The translations under genes were made by a program, and so were the position numbers. From contig QEYB01000999.1 of NCBI GenBank assembly GCA_017562135.1, positions 620,001 through 684,000 on the forward strand: a stretch of 64,000 nucleotides of DNA, in the 5' to 3' direction. Of the stretch, positions 13,261-25,283 are shown one piece after another. The first letter of the stretch is position 1. The number at the start of each line of letters is the position of its first letter. Source of the stretch: Dipylidium caninum (Eukaryota > Platyhelminthes > Cestoda > Cyclophyllidea > Dipylidiidae). The notes beneath the pieces were generated by a model. The model was not told the origin of the DNA. It saw only the letters and a list, made by a program, of their open reading frames with translations, and ran no database searches.

Positions 13261-16200
13261 CCCAAAACCGTGGAGACAGAAGCTCATTGCAGATAGTGGG
13301 TTGTGCCTTGAGAAGCCCCACTCTCTTTCTCCCACCTGTCGCCTTCTCGTTGATGGCAACGTGTGCACACATGCACTCTTTCCACCGCGAGATAGCGAGG
13401 AGAAGAGAAGAAAGGTGGGCAGGCAACAGAGCAGCTCCCACTCACCGACAAGCACCACGAAAGCTGAGCCTGTTCTCGTCCTCCCACCCGGACACAAGGG
13501 TACACGGTGTTTACGTGTCTCTGGCCAAAAGTCCGACGCGTTGTCGGAATGAAGTGTCGGTTCGGTTGAAGGCAACCCTGTCAGTGTCCACTCCGTTGCC
13601 TCCGGCCTACCGTGTCAATCCTGTTACACACAATACTCAGTCCACGACTCGATGAGCGTCGGTGTTGTGGGTGAGTGCGTGGGTAGGTGGGAAGACATGG
13701 ACACTTCATGTAGGTGGTGGTGATGGTGGTGGGAGCGTGAGTGCAGAGAGCAGTTTGTGCCCTCGAGAATTCATGCCTCCTTTCAGCCCCCAGCCCCCAT
13801 CTCCTTCACTCCACAGATGCATGGGTGATGCGCGAAGTGGGCACCTCCCAAGTGTGCAGCGAAGCGGAGCGAGGAGAGGCGAAGAGGAGAGAAGGGGAGG
13901 AGAGGAAAGGAAAGGAGAGGACAGAGTACCTGTTGCGTGCACGTCTCCGTCCCGACTGAACGCATCGAGACACGTCCACACACGGTAGTACTGGTGCAGT
14001 TAGTCAGTTAGTTGTGGTTGTGTTGGAGAGTCTTTCAGTGACGAGGTGTGGTGGGAAGGACAGTGTCCTCCACACCAATAAAACGGCCACTATGGAGGAG
14101 ATTGACTTGGGTCACTCAAAATGCTCGCCTCGGGGTTTGTGTGTGCAGGAGAGTGGTGGATCGTGAAAAGTCGTGGTGTGTGAGTCACTGGTGCGGCGAT
14201 CATGAGAAAGTGGCGGGTGGGTGGATGGAAGAAGGCAAGGCGAGTGCGCGCACCTCCAACGAGGATGGTTGTTGAGAGTGCATGGAGGGAGAAGTAGGGA
14301 AGAGGGGAATAGTGTCAAGCAACGGAAATGTTTCCTCCTGCCCTCCACGCCACCTCTTCTCTCATGCGCCTGAAAGCGATACGGTCGCCTCTGCGGCTTT
14401 TTACCTGCCATTCGTGTTTTTCTCTTTACTAATGACTCTAATTTAGTTAAATGTTATCAAGTAATTTGTTAAAAAAGTGTGTTGCAATTTTTCTGCCTCC
14501 CTTACAGCTTTAGAATTTTTGGCTGTTCTCTATTTAAATTGCCTATTCAATTATGAAATCGAGAATAAATAGGGATTCCTTGATGTTCGCCTGAACACGG
14601 ACCTTTATTACAAAAGGTTCAATTCTCTTTGCCACCTTTGTTAGTTCCGACATACAAGTGAGTTTGTTTGAAATGAAAAGTGGGATTTAGAGCTGATAGA
14701 CGTCAACGATTAAGAGGCGCGGCGAAAGCAATAGGAATCTTGGTCGCAAAAAAGCCGAATACGAGTAACAAATGAGCGCATTAAACTATGTTTTCTCGAT
14801 AGACAGGCCTCTTTAACGGTAGAAAATCGTGATATTTGCAAGCTAAAATCGCACAGAGAAATTTGCTAAAAAGGTAGGCTAAACTTAGGTAAAATTGGAA
14901 AATCAAAAAATCTGAGAAGACCGCTCACTCACCGCAGAAGGCTGACACTTACGCCCAACTCGAATTTAGGGTCTCATGAAGGAAGCATATGGCACCAACA
15001 AAGGCGAGAACAAAAGGCAGTTAATTGTTTATATTAAGGACAGTCATTTAGACAGAAATTTAACCTTTGTTTCCAACCAGTACTTTCACACGGCTACGGA
15101 AAACAACCGACTGTATACGGATACCTTTACACAATGGTCACTTTAAGATGTGGGTAAAATAGCAGTTGGGCTCATAGGATGTCATCTGATTACCCTAATC
15201 CGTAACTCCGAGGTGCGAGTGGATAATAACGTCGTGGATAGGAAATCACTTCGTTCTTGGACTAAACGCTGTGAACAATATGGCCAACCCCCTTCTGCTT
15301 TAAGTCCTCGGCGTACAACCAGTTCGATGTAAGTTGAGATGTATGAAGAGTTCAACATAGCCAGCACAATTACAGTTGAGTAATGTCTCGTAGAGACCAA
15401 AGGCAAATGTACGGCTCCGTACATATTTTAGCTCTTGTGACGGAAAGTAGACGGAACACAAAATTCGAGCAGTTCCTTTGAACTATGGTTACTAGCAGTG
15501 GATGTTTAAGGTGGATAAGGTCAATCTAAGGAGGGAAGACAGCATTGGTGATATCGAGGCCTTACTGAGGGCCTCAAGAAAAAAATGATTAATAAGCTTG
15601 ACTAGTTCTCAGAAATCGTCCTCCCACCACAGATGAACCGCGCATCTTTTGGGCTGGGACTGTCCTGGACGCAAAACAATTAAAACATTTTTGAAAACCC
15701 GACATCGTCTTACTAATTCAAAAAGATGTGACATCGAGAAGTAGAGAATTTAGAATCTCCCATTCAGCAATCGAAAAGATAGATTAGGGAGTGGGATTTC
15801 TTTCCGACTCTCAATTATACATGTTGGCGCCACCAGAAGAGTGTTGCCACATAAACCTCTAGCATTGTCACAAAGTTTTCCATTTATCAGATGCAAAAGC
15901 GGAGTTCCGAAAAATTCAAATAAATCGGCTGGATTGTGAAGCTCCGCAAGCCTTCTCCAAAAGTTCTCTTAATGACCGATTATTACCCAAGATGAATGAA
16001 TAGAGGGTGAAAATAGTAAAAAAAAGAAGTGACCTCGAAAAATACCCAACCGGTGATGCAAGGAGACAGATCGAAAAGGAATAGAGATGTAACAGTTGTG
16101 GAGCCCACCTTGAGAGATACTTCAACGGTTTCCCCATCAAGTAGAGTGACTCTGTAAATACGCGTGATGTGCAGACTCGAGGGTTTGATGTCCAGCGGCC

Positions 16201-17269
16201 GTGGAAAGGTACTTCGACGCACGATACTGGAGCCAGGTTGACGGGAAGCGAAAATGACGGAAGAAGAAGTGCATGTAATAGAGGGGGCTGCATTAAGAGT
16301 TGTACTATTTTCCTCTTCATCCAACCTCGGGGGTAAAGTCTCATTGCGCTCCGAACGTGATTGTGGCGGAGTGATGTGAAGAACGGTGTTCGTTGAAGAT
16401 ATATTGGAGGAAAAAGTGTTTACCTAAATAAATGACAAAATACAACACTGATTGCGATTTTAGATGCTGTGTATTTCAGCTAAAATTTCAGAAGAAGGTG
16501 AAATTCCCAACAAATAATCTTAAATTTACAACCACCGACGGTTTTGGGGAAATTCACACATAATCCCCTATAAATATACCCCAAGTAACGGCGGTAATTC
16601 ACTTCGACTGTGAATTCGTGTCTAACCGACACTCCATTTAAAACATTTCGCAGGTCATTCGCCGAAATGTATTTAGACAAAGAGGTGGGGGGAGAGCAAT
16701 GCTACCAAATACCTTGATGAGTTCGAGGGCTTAAAGAAGCCTAGAGAAAGAGACAAGCACTCAATAATGCGACAAGGCTTGTTGCAAAAAGAAGAGTGGA
16801 TATATTTCATAACAATCGACGCAGATAACGGACGAAGAGAATGGGCTCATTGTGTATTAGTGAGTCGGAATTCAATACTGTCAAAGCCAATATGTGCTCA
16901 AATTAGATAAGGTACAGTAAAGACAAATGCAAAACTTTAGTTGTAAACCAAGCTCTGATCGGCACGGAGAACCGCTATTCTTCTCATACTACTCCGTTGG
17001 CCAAAAGGGTGAAAATATGAGGCAACTAATTTTCAGATATCAGTAAAGCGGTTTACAGTTAATAAATGGGTATTTAATGTGCTTGCCCTGGCAGAAACAA
17101 TTGAGGATGCGTCAAGGTCAGAATCCTCAGGAGTGGCTAGAGGCAATTGCGAAACGGTATTGTATGTAGACAGATGCGAAACTGGTACGTTCAAACGGTT
17201 AAACTTAGGATTTGTGATCGGATGTGAATATGCTGACTTAGATGACGATTGTTGATTAGGAGATAACAT
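980..17269 (-). CDS. FERM-domain (band 4.1 superfamily) protein, partial at its 3' end
   Basis: Proteins of this superfamily link membrane receptors to cortical cytoskeleton. Exons in transcript order: 17269-17057, 16423-16109, 13014-12702, 8370-8250, 5447-5160, 2102-2030, 1541-1392, 1077-980. All phases agree across the seven introns, and the gene continues past the left edge. About 175 unrecognised Ser/Thr/Pro-rich residues precede the FERM domain. F1 starts at IYRVTLLDGETVEVSLK, then DLFSEVCHYLSLRERDYFGL; F1/F2 has FSFGVRIYPPKP and LTRYLLCLQLRKDLLSGG; F2 has LLAAYWAQAELGDWDL; F3 has FLGVFHGGIYVYRGRLRL and ends RIYRSCVDHHALFR. The ATG follows a splice acceptor directly. A roughly 55-residue Ala/Thr/Ser insert interrupts F1. 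The F2 exon end at 5160 and the F1 donor at 12702 are the least certain joints. The subfamily cannot be fixed without the C-terminus. Confidence 0.87.
2103..4591. other. Intronic DNA of the FERM gene
   Basis: Gene-free intron apart from simple sequence: a run of 13 G at 2605-2617, another G-rich run near 3054-3068, and a CA-rich tract near 3481-3510. No coding homology was seen on either strand. Confidence 0.5.
2605..2617. repeat. Homopolymer run of 13 G
   Basis: Thirteen consecutive G residues within an intron of the FERM gene. Runs this long are prone to slippage and assembly error. Confidence 0.9.
4592..4926 (-). repeat. Inverted repeat B, right copy (about 335 bp)
   Basis: Reverse-complement partner of 408-740. 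It lies in the intron between the FERM exons at 5160-5447 and 2030-2102. The outer borders of both copies coincide, as expected for a discrete mobile unit or a short segmental copy. Confidence 0.88.
5853..7530 (+). repeat. Inverted duplication A, left arm (about 1.7 kb)
   Basis: This arm matches the reverse complement of 12620-14400 along its length. Strong identity starts sharply at 5853 (AAAGCCGCAGAGGCGACCG) and fades after about 7489. It carries a plus-strand copy of the FERM F1 exon including its splice acceptor (copy starts at 7140). A 7-bp net loss in the trinucleotide-rich part of that copy shifts the frame to a stop near 7421. It sits inside the intron between FERM exons 8370-8250 and 5447-5160, antisense to the gene. 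Confidence 0.92.
7140..7450 (+). pseudogene. Reversed, frame-broken copy of the FERM F1 exon
   Basis: The frame opens with KSATGLDLFNEVCHYLSLRE and DYFGLYFFKQPP, matching the minus-strand exon 13014-12702 with very few substitutions, behind the same TTGTCCAG acceptor. After KQPP the low-complexity part is 7 nt shorter than in the minus-strand copy, so the frame leaves the conserved RRKPWQAESVEQ block and stops near 7421. No FERM partner exon exists on the plus strand, so this is a dead copy rather than a second gene. Confidence 0.8.
7531..8249. other. FERM-gene intron between the left duplication arm and the 8250-8370 exon
   Basis: Contains a CAG/GCC-rich patch near 7735-7785. The long plus-strand open frame running in from 7031 has no recognisable domain and overlaps the repeat arm. 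No other feature was recognised. Confidence 0.4.
8560..8810 (-). other. Unidentified open segment with a diverged inverted copy near 12340-12490
   Basis: A minus-strand open frame reads VVFSDDMLIKRRICRQTALT and EHRLFTDLTEDEWRSSS. A diverged counterpart on the plus strand at about 12345-12490 keeps the WDDTLIK and TSSVHGHDW-like blocks but has in-frame stops. Both lie in the intron between FERM exons 13014-12702 and 8370-8250. It could be an outer, decayed part of inverted duplication A or an old mobile-element fragment. I do not recognise the family. Confidence 0.4.
8821..12340. other. FERM-gene intron, central spacer of inverted duplication A
   Basis: About 3.5 kb between the diverged inner blocks of the duplication. 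No coding homology, RNA gene or further repeat pair was recognised. Confidence 0.4.
12620..14400 (-). repeat. Inverted duplication A, right arm (about 1.8 kb), containing the real FERM F1 exon
   Basis: Reverse-complement partner of 5853-7530. The outer border is sharp at 14400 (CTCTGCGGCTTT) and the inner border fades around 12620-12658. It contains the functional FERM exon 13014-12702 and a (CT)n(CTGT)n tract absent from the other arm. The length excess over the left arm comes mainly from that tract and other small insertions. Confidence 0.92.
13206..13260 (+). repeat. Microsatellite (CT)n followed by (CTGT)n
   Basis: An uninterrupted CT tract passes into about seven CTGT units. The matching place in the left arm (around 6935-6950) has only a short CTCTAT-like sequence, so this tract expanded or was inserted in the right arm alone. 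It is intronic, just upstream of the FERM F1 exon. Confidence 0.93.
14401..16108. other. FERM-gene intron
   Basis: AT-rich intronic DNA between the right duplication arm and the FERM exon at 16109-16423. No coding, RNA or repeat feature was recognised. Confidence 0.4.
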
Positions 17270-19312
17270 CTGAAGAAGAAAAAAATTGAAATACGTAATC
17301 AATTTTAAAAACACTATGGAACAGTGTCAAAACAAAGTATTATTTTTATAAAAGAAGATGAGGTATTTTGTAACATTGTAGGCTATATCGCAAAAGATAT
17401 TTATGGGAAGCCTAAAATTGAAGTCAAAATACAATAAAAGTATAGGTTGTATACAAAAAAGGGAACCGAAATTTCATTTTGACTATACAAGAAATTATAA
17501 AAAATGAAATACGGACCAAGTAACGATTAACTTTAGGATAAGCCAGGAAACTGCTGGTTTAAGCGCAAAAAATCCATTGACAATATAAAAAATACGGCAG
17601 GAACTCCCAGGAGAAATCCCACCGCAAAAACACTTCAAGTAAATATTGACAAGACTAGAAATGTTCTAGTTTAAAATGAAATTCGGAGTTCTATTGACGG
17701 GCACCAAGGGTTTTCTGTTGTCATTAAAATTGCGTAAGAACTATTAAAACGTTGAAATTGTTAACCACTGTATTGTAAAGAACTTTTAAGCATAACAGAC
17801 GGTGCTCCTTGAGTGAACACTAACTTCCCAAAAAGGAATGCGGTAGGGAGGTTATTAAATAAGATTATCTTATTCCCTATGGGGAAATTCTCTTGATTTG
17901 TTTGTAACTTAAAGCCAAACACGTGCAAAAGGGCAAGGATCAACATATACAATGGTTTTAAAAACTAAGAGAAAGTCTTAACCAGACGAAACAAGAGTAC
18001 AGGCATACGTTACTTTAATAACAGAAAATGGTTTACGCGAGTGAGATGAGACTTAGCTATTAATAAACGGACCAAAGTAAAACTATAAAATATTCGCAAA
18101 GAATAAGTGGCGACAGAAGACAACAGGTACTAACGACGTGAATTCAAGATTGTACTTCCCCTTATACCGGTGTGTGTCGGATGAGTCAACGAAGACGCAC
18201 AAGTCGCCAAATACACCCCTTTCAACGCGGCGCACTGACCTTTGAAAAGGTTTTATAGGAAGCGATTTGAATAAACTCGAGGCCATTCATGGTGATTGCA
18301 TTGTTAAAAGGCCGAATTGATAACTCCACTAATGGCCTAATAGCCGGACCTTACATATAAAAAGATAAATTAAAGGATTACTTTAACATCTTTGGCTAGC
18401 ATGCAGTACAACAAGCATTTTGTTGCACGAAGGCCCTTAAATATGAGACCAGCCTACATTTAGCTATTAATAGCTTGAAAAGAGATCACCAGGCATAGTA
18501 TTAATCAAAACAGATTTTAAGGGATTGAAAGTTTCTCGGATCCCTAGCAGTTTCGCCTCACACTAGAAAAGTCATAGTTTAGCTGATTCTTGATAAGTTA
18601 TTCTCAAACATCAAACCAAATAGGTTGCAATGATAAATACCATCAGATTAGTTTAACGCAATCTTATATAGGCAATTGATTATAAAGAAGTTAACATAAT
18701 TAATAGAATCGTTCGAAAAATTTATAATAAATGGCAAATGTTGGTACGAGCTGTTTTAAGTAATCTTCGGTGTTTTACCTCATCAAGATATCGTCAAAGG
18801 TTGAGGTCGAATACACGACTGACTTAACGCTCTTCGATAGGGTTAACTTCTCGACCTTGTGCCGTTGCTACCGCTTTTGCAAATGTTAGTCCTTACCTTA
18901 TGCTACATTTCGATACTCTTAAAGTATCCACGGCTAATGCTAGATACCTGTTTGTTTCCGTTTCTCTTTTTTCCTCTTGCCTAACATCTCACCTCTTTCC
19001 ACATCGTTACTTTGCTGCATTACCCACTTTTCGAAACATTTATTGTCAGTAACCAAACGACCATAAAGTTCATTGACGTTCATTATGACTTTTCCCCAAT
19101 ATTCCTTTCCGCTAGTTTTATTTATCGTTACCTTTGGCTTATATATTTAATATTTTGTTTACTTGCTTCATGCTCAAACAAATATTAATTTGTTTCTTAG
19201 GTTTTTGTGAATATGCCTTCTATATTTCTCAAATAATTCCTCCATATGTAATACATTAAACATTAACAACCAGACGGGTGAATGATTGTGCACAGCACAA
19301 TTCTTTTCACAG
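17270..19312. other. Divergent intergenic region between the FERM gene (-) and the MMD-like gene (+)
   Basis: An acceptor-like TTTTCTTCTTCAG abuts the FERM ATG at 17269, so a 5' leader exon or a trans-splice site is implied. A minus-strand open frame at 18083-18286 has no recognisable homology. The 5' exon of the MMD-like gene should lie in the right part but was not found. Confidence 0.4.
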
Positions 19313-21289
19313 GTCAACGTATCGTCTCCCACTGTCTAATAATGTTGATTTTAGGTGGAAGAATTCTAAACCGCCGAAAGGCTCCCATTACTTACCAACA
19401 AGCTTGGAAAAAGTCGCCAATTTGGTCACTCATCTCTCATTGATACCCGCAGGGTTCTACTTCGCCAGCAGTCTCATTAAAAAGTCAAAAGCCCCTACGG
19501 AACTCATTGTTGCTAGCATCTACGGTTTCGCACTTATATCCCTCTTCGTTGCCTCTTCTGCGTACCATTGCTGTACCCTTCTCTCTACGAAAAGGTGAGT
19601 GCAAATGTACTTCTTTTTTTTCAGTGAAGCACTTCAAACTTCTTTCATTAATTGTTTTTTTTTACTTTGCAATTTTTACGGCGAATTTAAATAAATTGCG
19701 TATTGTTTATGCTGTGGGAAAGGACTGCTTGTTATCTTGTGATCCCTTAGTACTTGACATAAAACTTTTTTCTTTCATTTAACAACTTGCGTACATTTCC
19801 ACTCTTTTTCAGCCGTTACCACGATTTTCTTCATTATTTGGATCGCCTCGTCATTTTTCTCTTTATTGCCTCCTCCTATACCCCTTGGTTCGTTATTCCT
19901 TGTTAAGATATCCTTCTCTGTGCTTCGTTGTCTATTTTTTAATGTTTTTTTTCAAAATCAAATTTCAGCTTTACCTACCCTGTCGCATGTTTTTAGAATT
20001 ATTGCATATTTCTTCAAGTCTTTTCATAATCAAATACTTCTGGCCTTTCTATGTTTTGTACTGATTATACTTTAATGCCTTTCTATTTAGCCTTATTGTC
20101 GAAGGTTTTAAGATAGCCATCTATTTTTATTTGACACCCTTCTTCCAGGCTTTTTTGGGACTTATCTCATCCACTTATTAGCTATCTTATATCCCATGTT
20201 GAAATTAATGCATTTGGGTGATGCTACTATTGAGTTGATCCCTAATATTTATAATTTCTTCCAGTCCCAAGTTCTCTTTGGAAAAGATTAAGGTATTGTT
20301 ACTCATCCACCACTTTGATTAGTCTAACTGCTTAAAAATTGCAGCTAAAAGTTGAAACTTGGCAAACAAAGCCTCTCCATCACATGTAAAACTGTCTTTA
20401 CCTTTAATCTCGAACTACATTTGCCAAATAAATGATGGTGTACCCTATTTGACGTCGGCACGATGTATGGTGCATTGGTTATTTGTGTGAATGTGCATTT
20501 AACAGAAAATCTTGTGTAAAAATAGTTGACCTTTTGGTAAAATATATATGTCTCTTTTTCTGCGAAATTGCAATACACGAGGAAATAACTCGTCTTACAT
20601 TATTCACACCGAGACAATCCCCTTGTTGGTATGATTTCCCACAACTTTGCCTGAAGACTAATTTAGGAGTTTTTTTAATTGGCTTCGTCTTGTTGGTAAT
20701 TAAGTTACCCAACTTCAGTCTCTTCCGGTATTTGGTTTTTCGTTGAATTGCAATCCTGCGTTTTTGTTTCTCAACACCATCTGATGCTTTATTTCCTTTA
20801 AATTAGGCTAGTATTACGTGAATATGAAATGGACGTGGGTTTATTTACACTGCGGATTATCTGGATGATTTCCATATTTGGTGGCGTGTACCAGTACTTT
20901 TATCGTGAAAGGTTAGCCCCATGTACGACTTATAGCCTATTTGTAACATACTTTTTTATCACCCCGATTTGTCCCGCAGGTGGAAACTTCTAAGTCTTTT
21001 CTTCTACCTCTCCGTCGGTGTCCTACCAGCTGTCTCTGTCGCCTATGTGGTAAGGGCTCTTATTCTAGCACTAACAATTATTTTTTTGCTCAAATAAATT
21101 GTTCTGTTGTAGAAGGATTCAACAGGAATGCGAAATGTAGCTTTGGGTGGACTTACCTACATTGTGGGAACATTTTTTTACCGAAAAGACGGTGTCATCC
21201 CCATGGCTCATGCGATTTGGCATTGTTTTGTCTCTTTGGCTGCATTCATTCACTTTACTGCAGTTGATCAATTCCTCTACTCACCCTAA
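19313..21289 (+). CDS. MMD: MMD-like PAQR/hemolysin III family membrane protein, 5' exon not found
   Basis: This is a seven-helix membrane protein related to monocyte-to-macrophage differentiation factor. Exons 19313-19594, 19813-19901, 20812-20911, 20980-21049 and 21113-21289 join with agreeing phases into about 239 codons. Conserved PAQR polar residues are present: SSAYHCC (Ser/His) in exon 1, the Asp in HYLDRLVIFLFIASSYTPWF, and the terminal HAIWHCF (HxxxH). Other family blocks are LFTLRIIWMISIFGG and RWKLLSLFFYLSVG. Exon 1 starts at an acceptor (TTTTCACAG) in phase 2 and has no in-frame ATG, so the start codon lies in an upstream exon. The exon 2 donor at 19901 (GTTAAG) and the 20812 acceptor were chosen because they alone keep phase. 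MMD proteins act in Golgi or endosomal membranes in mammals. Confidence 0.92.
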
Positions 21290-24200
21290 CCTGAAACCCG
21301 TATAATATTATTACTGTTGTTATCTTCATTTTATTTGTACTGCCCCTCCTACGAAGGTTTTTTGCTCTCTTACGATGCTTATCCCCCTCCCCCCCCCTCC
21401 ATTCCACAAAATAGTACATTCCCCCTTTACCCTGTCCTTCAGGCTTATCGACACTTTTTTTAAGTTTCCTTTCGGACAGGTCAGCAGTAGAGGAAAGTGG
21501 TGGTAGTGGCGGTTATGAACCGTTTGACTGAAAAGGGTTTTACGAGGTCGAAGATACTGGTGTAAAGTGTTTTGTCTTAAACTCAAGGTTAAATTGTGAA
21601 CGAAGTGCTAGCTTCTGAAACATCAAAAATGGTAAGATTTGCGTGAACAATCGGTGCATGCTTCGACTCTCGACTATAGTTAGCTGAATGATCTCTACGG
21701 AAGACTTGTTTGTTGCTGTTCTTCTAGTCTCCCCTTGTGCTTTCTTGGTGACTTCGGTCTTACTTATCTCCGGTGGTTAGTCGTATTGACGGTGGCCTAT
21801 TCTTTCTGAGGTGGAAATTAGTTATACTTCACTTGTTTGCATGGTTAAGCAGAAAAATTTAAAGTAACTGGGTCTTCCATCATGGTCGTTCACTCACCTT
21901 GAATTAAACGACGCGGTTTTGAGTGACAATTGTTTTTTATTAATGCTATATCATGCCTCCCAGACATTCTCTCTGGCATTTAATCCGTCAATATCGCTAG
22001 AAGTCAACTTTAAGGTAAGATAGGACGTTTTTGTGAACATGTGACGACCTAATTCGCATTTAAAATCTCATCCAGACCAAGTGTAAGACCGGGTGCGCAC
22101 CAGTCAAGTGAACTTGTACCAATGCCTAAAATTCCTCTCATTCCCTCATTCACGTTGAGTTAGAAAATTGTGCATCACGATTTCTAGACCTTTGGCATTG
22201 TTCATGATAGCCTGTCACTCTTCTTATAGCAAAGAAATTGGCATGACACTAAATACAGAAGTTAGCGGTAATAACATCAGAACTTTGAGCTCATTCTCTA
22301 GGGCTGCGTCACACGACTTTACATTGTGTAGTCAATGCGCGACTTTTCAGTGCCGTAATTTATCGGTTAGCTTTATTTTTAAGAATAAACACATTTCTTT
22401 AAAAGTGCTTAAAGATTTCCTCCCCTACACATTACCTGCACCCGGCAAATGCCCAAGAATTTCCCTCCTAATTTTGCCACTTCGCCTCAGACTGTCGAAC
22501 GTCCATTTCGAAATCAACTGCACCCCCTCTCTGCCCACCCCCCCCGAACCTATTTCCATCTGCCGCTCTTCTACATCTCATAGTAGAGACCGTTTTTTGC
22601 CAAGACTTATGCCGTACAATCGCGGAAAATAGGATATTTTACGTGTGTTTCTTTTGGCAATTCACAAATCAGTCTTTCCGGTCCATTATAAACATCCACT
22701 AAGAGTGGAGAGTCGGGATGTTGGCAAATGGGTAGTCTGCCCAGTTCTCGATTTAACAGCCAATAAATATTTGCAATGAAGATTTAGTCAACACCGGATA
22801 AAGTCAGCCTTGATTGTATTAGTACTTTCCGATCTTACATGGAATTTCGCGAAAGCAAACGACACGAGACAAGGTATGTACTCCCATTTTGGAGGCACCA
22901 GATCGCATTGAGAAGAATATACGAAAGGAAAGTGAGGTTACATTCTCCAGGCAGCCAAGAAAGGCGGAATCGAGAGTCTGCAATTACAGATGCATGGGCG
23001 GCAGCCAACACGCGACCAGTCGCCCCAATGACTACCTTCGTGATAGCCCTTAGAGTTTGATGAGATTTCATTGATATAACAACTTTGTCCCATGAATAGG
23101 GTGGTCAAGAGAAGACAGACTACCACGTTCCTCATCTATGCCTTTGATAAGTATTAGCCACGTCCAATTTTACGACGTCTTATACTCCATGCTTATTTAC
23201 TCTTCTCTAGTCATTTTATTTGATCTTACTCACTAGCAGTTCATATTTGTGCACACAGTACTAATACAATAGATGGTTTCTTCCTTTTTCACTTTACGCA
23301 CAAACAACGCATTCTTACACTTGCCCCAATTTTTCTCACACGCAACCCGACTATGATGTTCTTACTAACTTAATTTTACGCAATCATTAAATACTTTTTC
23401 GAAATGATTAATGGCTGTATATATACAATTTTCTAAATTATCCAGGCAATCTTTCGGCTTCCTGTTAAGCGGTTCGAATCGCTCGCACTACATAGGTATC
23501 AAGAAATTAAAAGGAGTTTAAAAAGACCATAAAGCCTCAATAACGTAAATACTCCATTGTAATAATGATAATCAAATTGTACTAAAATGAACAAAGCGAT
23601 AGCTCACCGCCCACATGAAGTTTAACAAAAACAAAACCCAGTTTGAATTCGCTTTTAATCAACAAATTAAAATGCTTGAGGAAAAACATTAGCAATCAAT
23701 AGGAAACTAAAAACACATCATCCAAAATGTTTAAAACATAATAAGTGGAGGACCCTAGCTCAGGGATGAGATAGTCATTAGTACGAGGGCAATCGCACAT
23801 CCGAATAACAAAAGCCACATAATCAATTAAACCGATTGATTCCAATAGGCAAAAGTCTATTCTATGTAACAAGATTATTATTTAGTTACGCCAGTTTTAA
23901 ATGATCACATATAAGACTGACGCCAATATTCTGTACTAAATGTTGGCTCGCAAGTGTACAATTTGGGACCATGGATGCACGCGTTCAGAAAAATAAATCT
24001 GGCACAAATACAGTTACTCACGCGAACATCACCACAACTTAAAAGAGCATGTAATTTGTCAAAATTTATTAGCAATGATCGCAGCACGAGCACATCTAAA
24101 GGTTGAAAACATAAGGAAAAACAGCTACGTACAAAGTAGTTAGACCAATTTTCGTTGGAAGAAACAAGGAGGCAAGCTTTTAATCCAATTTATGAGGGAA

Positions 24201-25220
24201 GGTTCCTGAGCTAATTTGATCATCCCACGCCTCAATCTGCATCAATTATTACTGTAAAATAAGCCAACCATAAAACTGGGACAAATGTTTCGGTACGCAA
24301 ATTCGAAATAATTGCACGGCTTAAAGTCCTCCCCGTAAATTCGATGACAACGATGGAAATCAATATAATTTTGGATGCAGTTCCTGCAAACGTAAGCGCT
24401 CAACACGAAAATCAAAATCACCTAGTCTGATTGATATTTGGGAAACGAGGGTCGTGAGGAACCGTTTTAAGGAAAGAAAAATCCCCGGTTATCTTGGCAG
24501 CACGGCAACGCTCTGCGTAGTCTTCGACGTCATTCATGACTTGAACGCTGGATGAACTGAGCGCCACATCCATACGATATGCCCAAATTCAAAACACTAC
24601 AATTTCACATGAGCGTACAACATAAATAAAGGCAAGGAGAGTATCAAAGGTTAATGCAAATGTATTAACGCTAAGTTTGGTTCCAGTCGCAAAGAGTCGA
24701 AAGCATGCTTTTCGATCAGATAATGGAATGGGGCAAGCTATCCTGTGGACAATACAGCAATGGTTAACAATTACGGTCATTATTTCAGACTAAATTGTGG
24801 TTGACTAAGGTACATATACACAGCAATGACATGGAAAACAGAGTAACACCAGCTCGCGATTTATACAGTCAATGTATTCAAGAAGAAAGGAAAAGATTAG
24901 GGCGTCAGTTAAAATTTTGTGCTGGCATAAAAACCTTTTGTACTGCTTGTGGCTATATGTATAGCCATTTGTGCGATTATGCCGCAAATTAAATTCACAA
25001 ATTACACTAATGGCAAACTGCCAAATCTTGTAACTAAATTATCAAAATTGATATTACCAAAAATCGACGTGGTGAATTATAATACCCTTAAATTTGAAAC
25101 AAATGTGGTGTATTGTCGATCTTTTCTTCGAAAATATTGGGTCGCTAAATTAAAAACCAGAATATTAAAACTAGGCGACCGACAAATTAATAAAACATCC
25201 AAGCTGAGGATCTCTTTAAA
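21290..25220. other. Intergenic region between the MMD-like gene and DAD1
   Basis: A C-rich run lies near 21391-21402 just past the MMD-like stop. Open frames at 22168-22632, 22835-23071 and 24949-25236 show no domain, splice support or family resemblance. A GGTTCGAATC motif near 23470 resembles a tRNA T-loop, but no tRNA can be folded around it. Confidence 0.4.
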
Positions 25221-25283
25221 ATGTTTACTGAGATAGTCGAGGACCAATTACTACGCGCCAACATTCTCGTCGGATGTCATTCA

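Noticed and set aside
22168..22632. 154-codon plus-strand open frame in the MMD-DAD1 gap
   Set aside because: It lacks an ATG start, shows no domain or splice support and has composition typical of chance frames.
23440..23510. tRNA-like motif GGTTCGAATC
   Set aside because: A T-loop-like motif is present, but there is no A-box, no matching acceptor stem and no cloverleaf at tRNA spacing.
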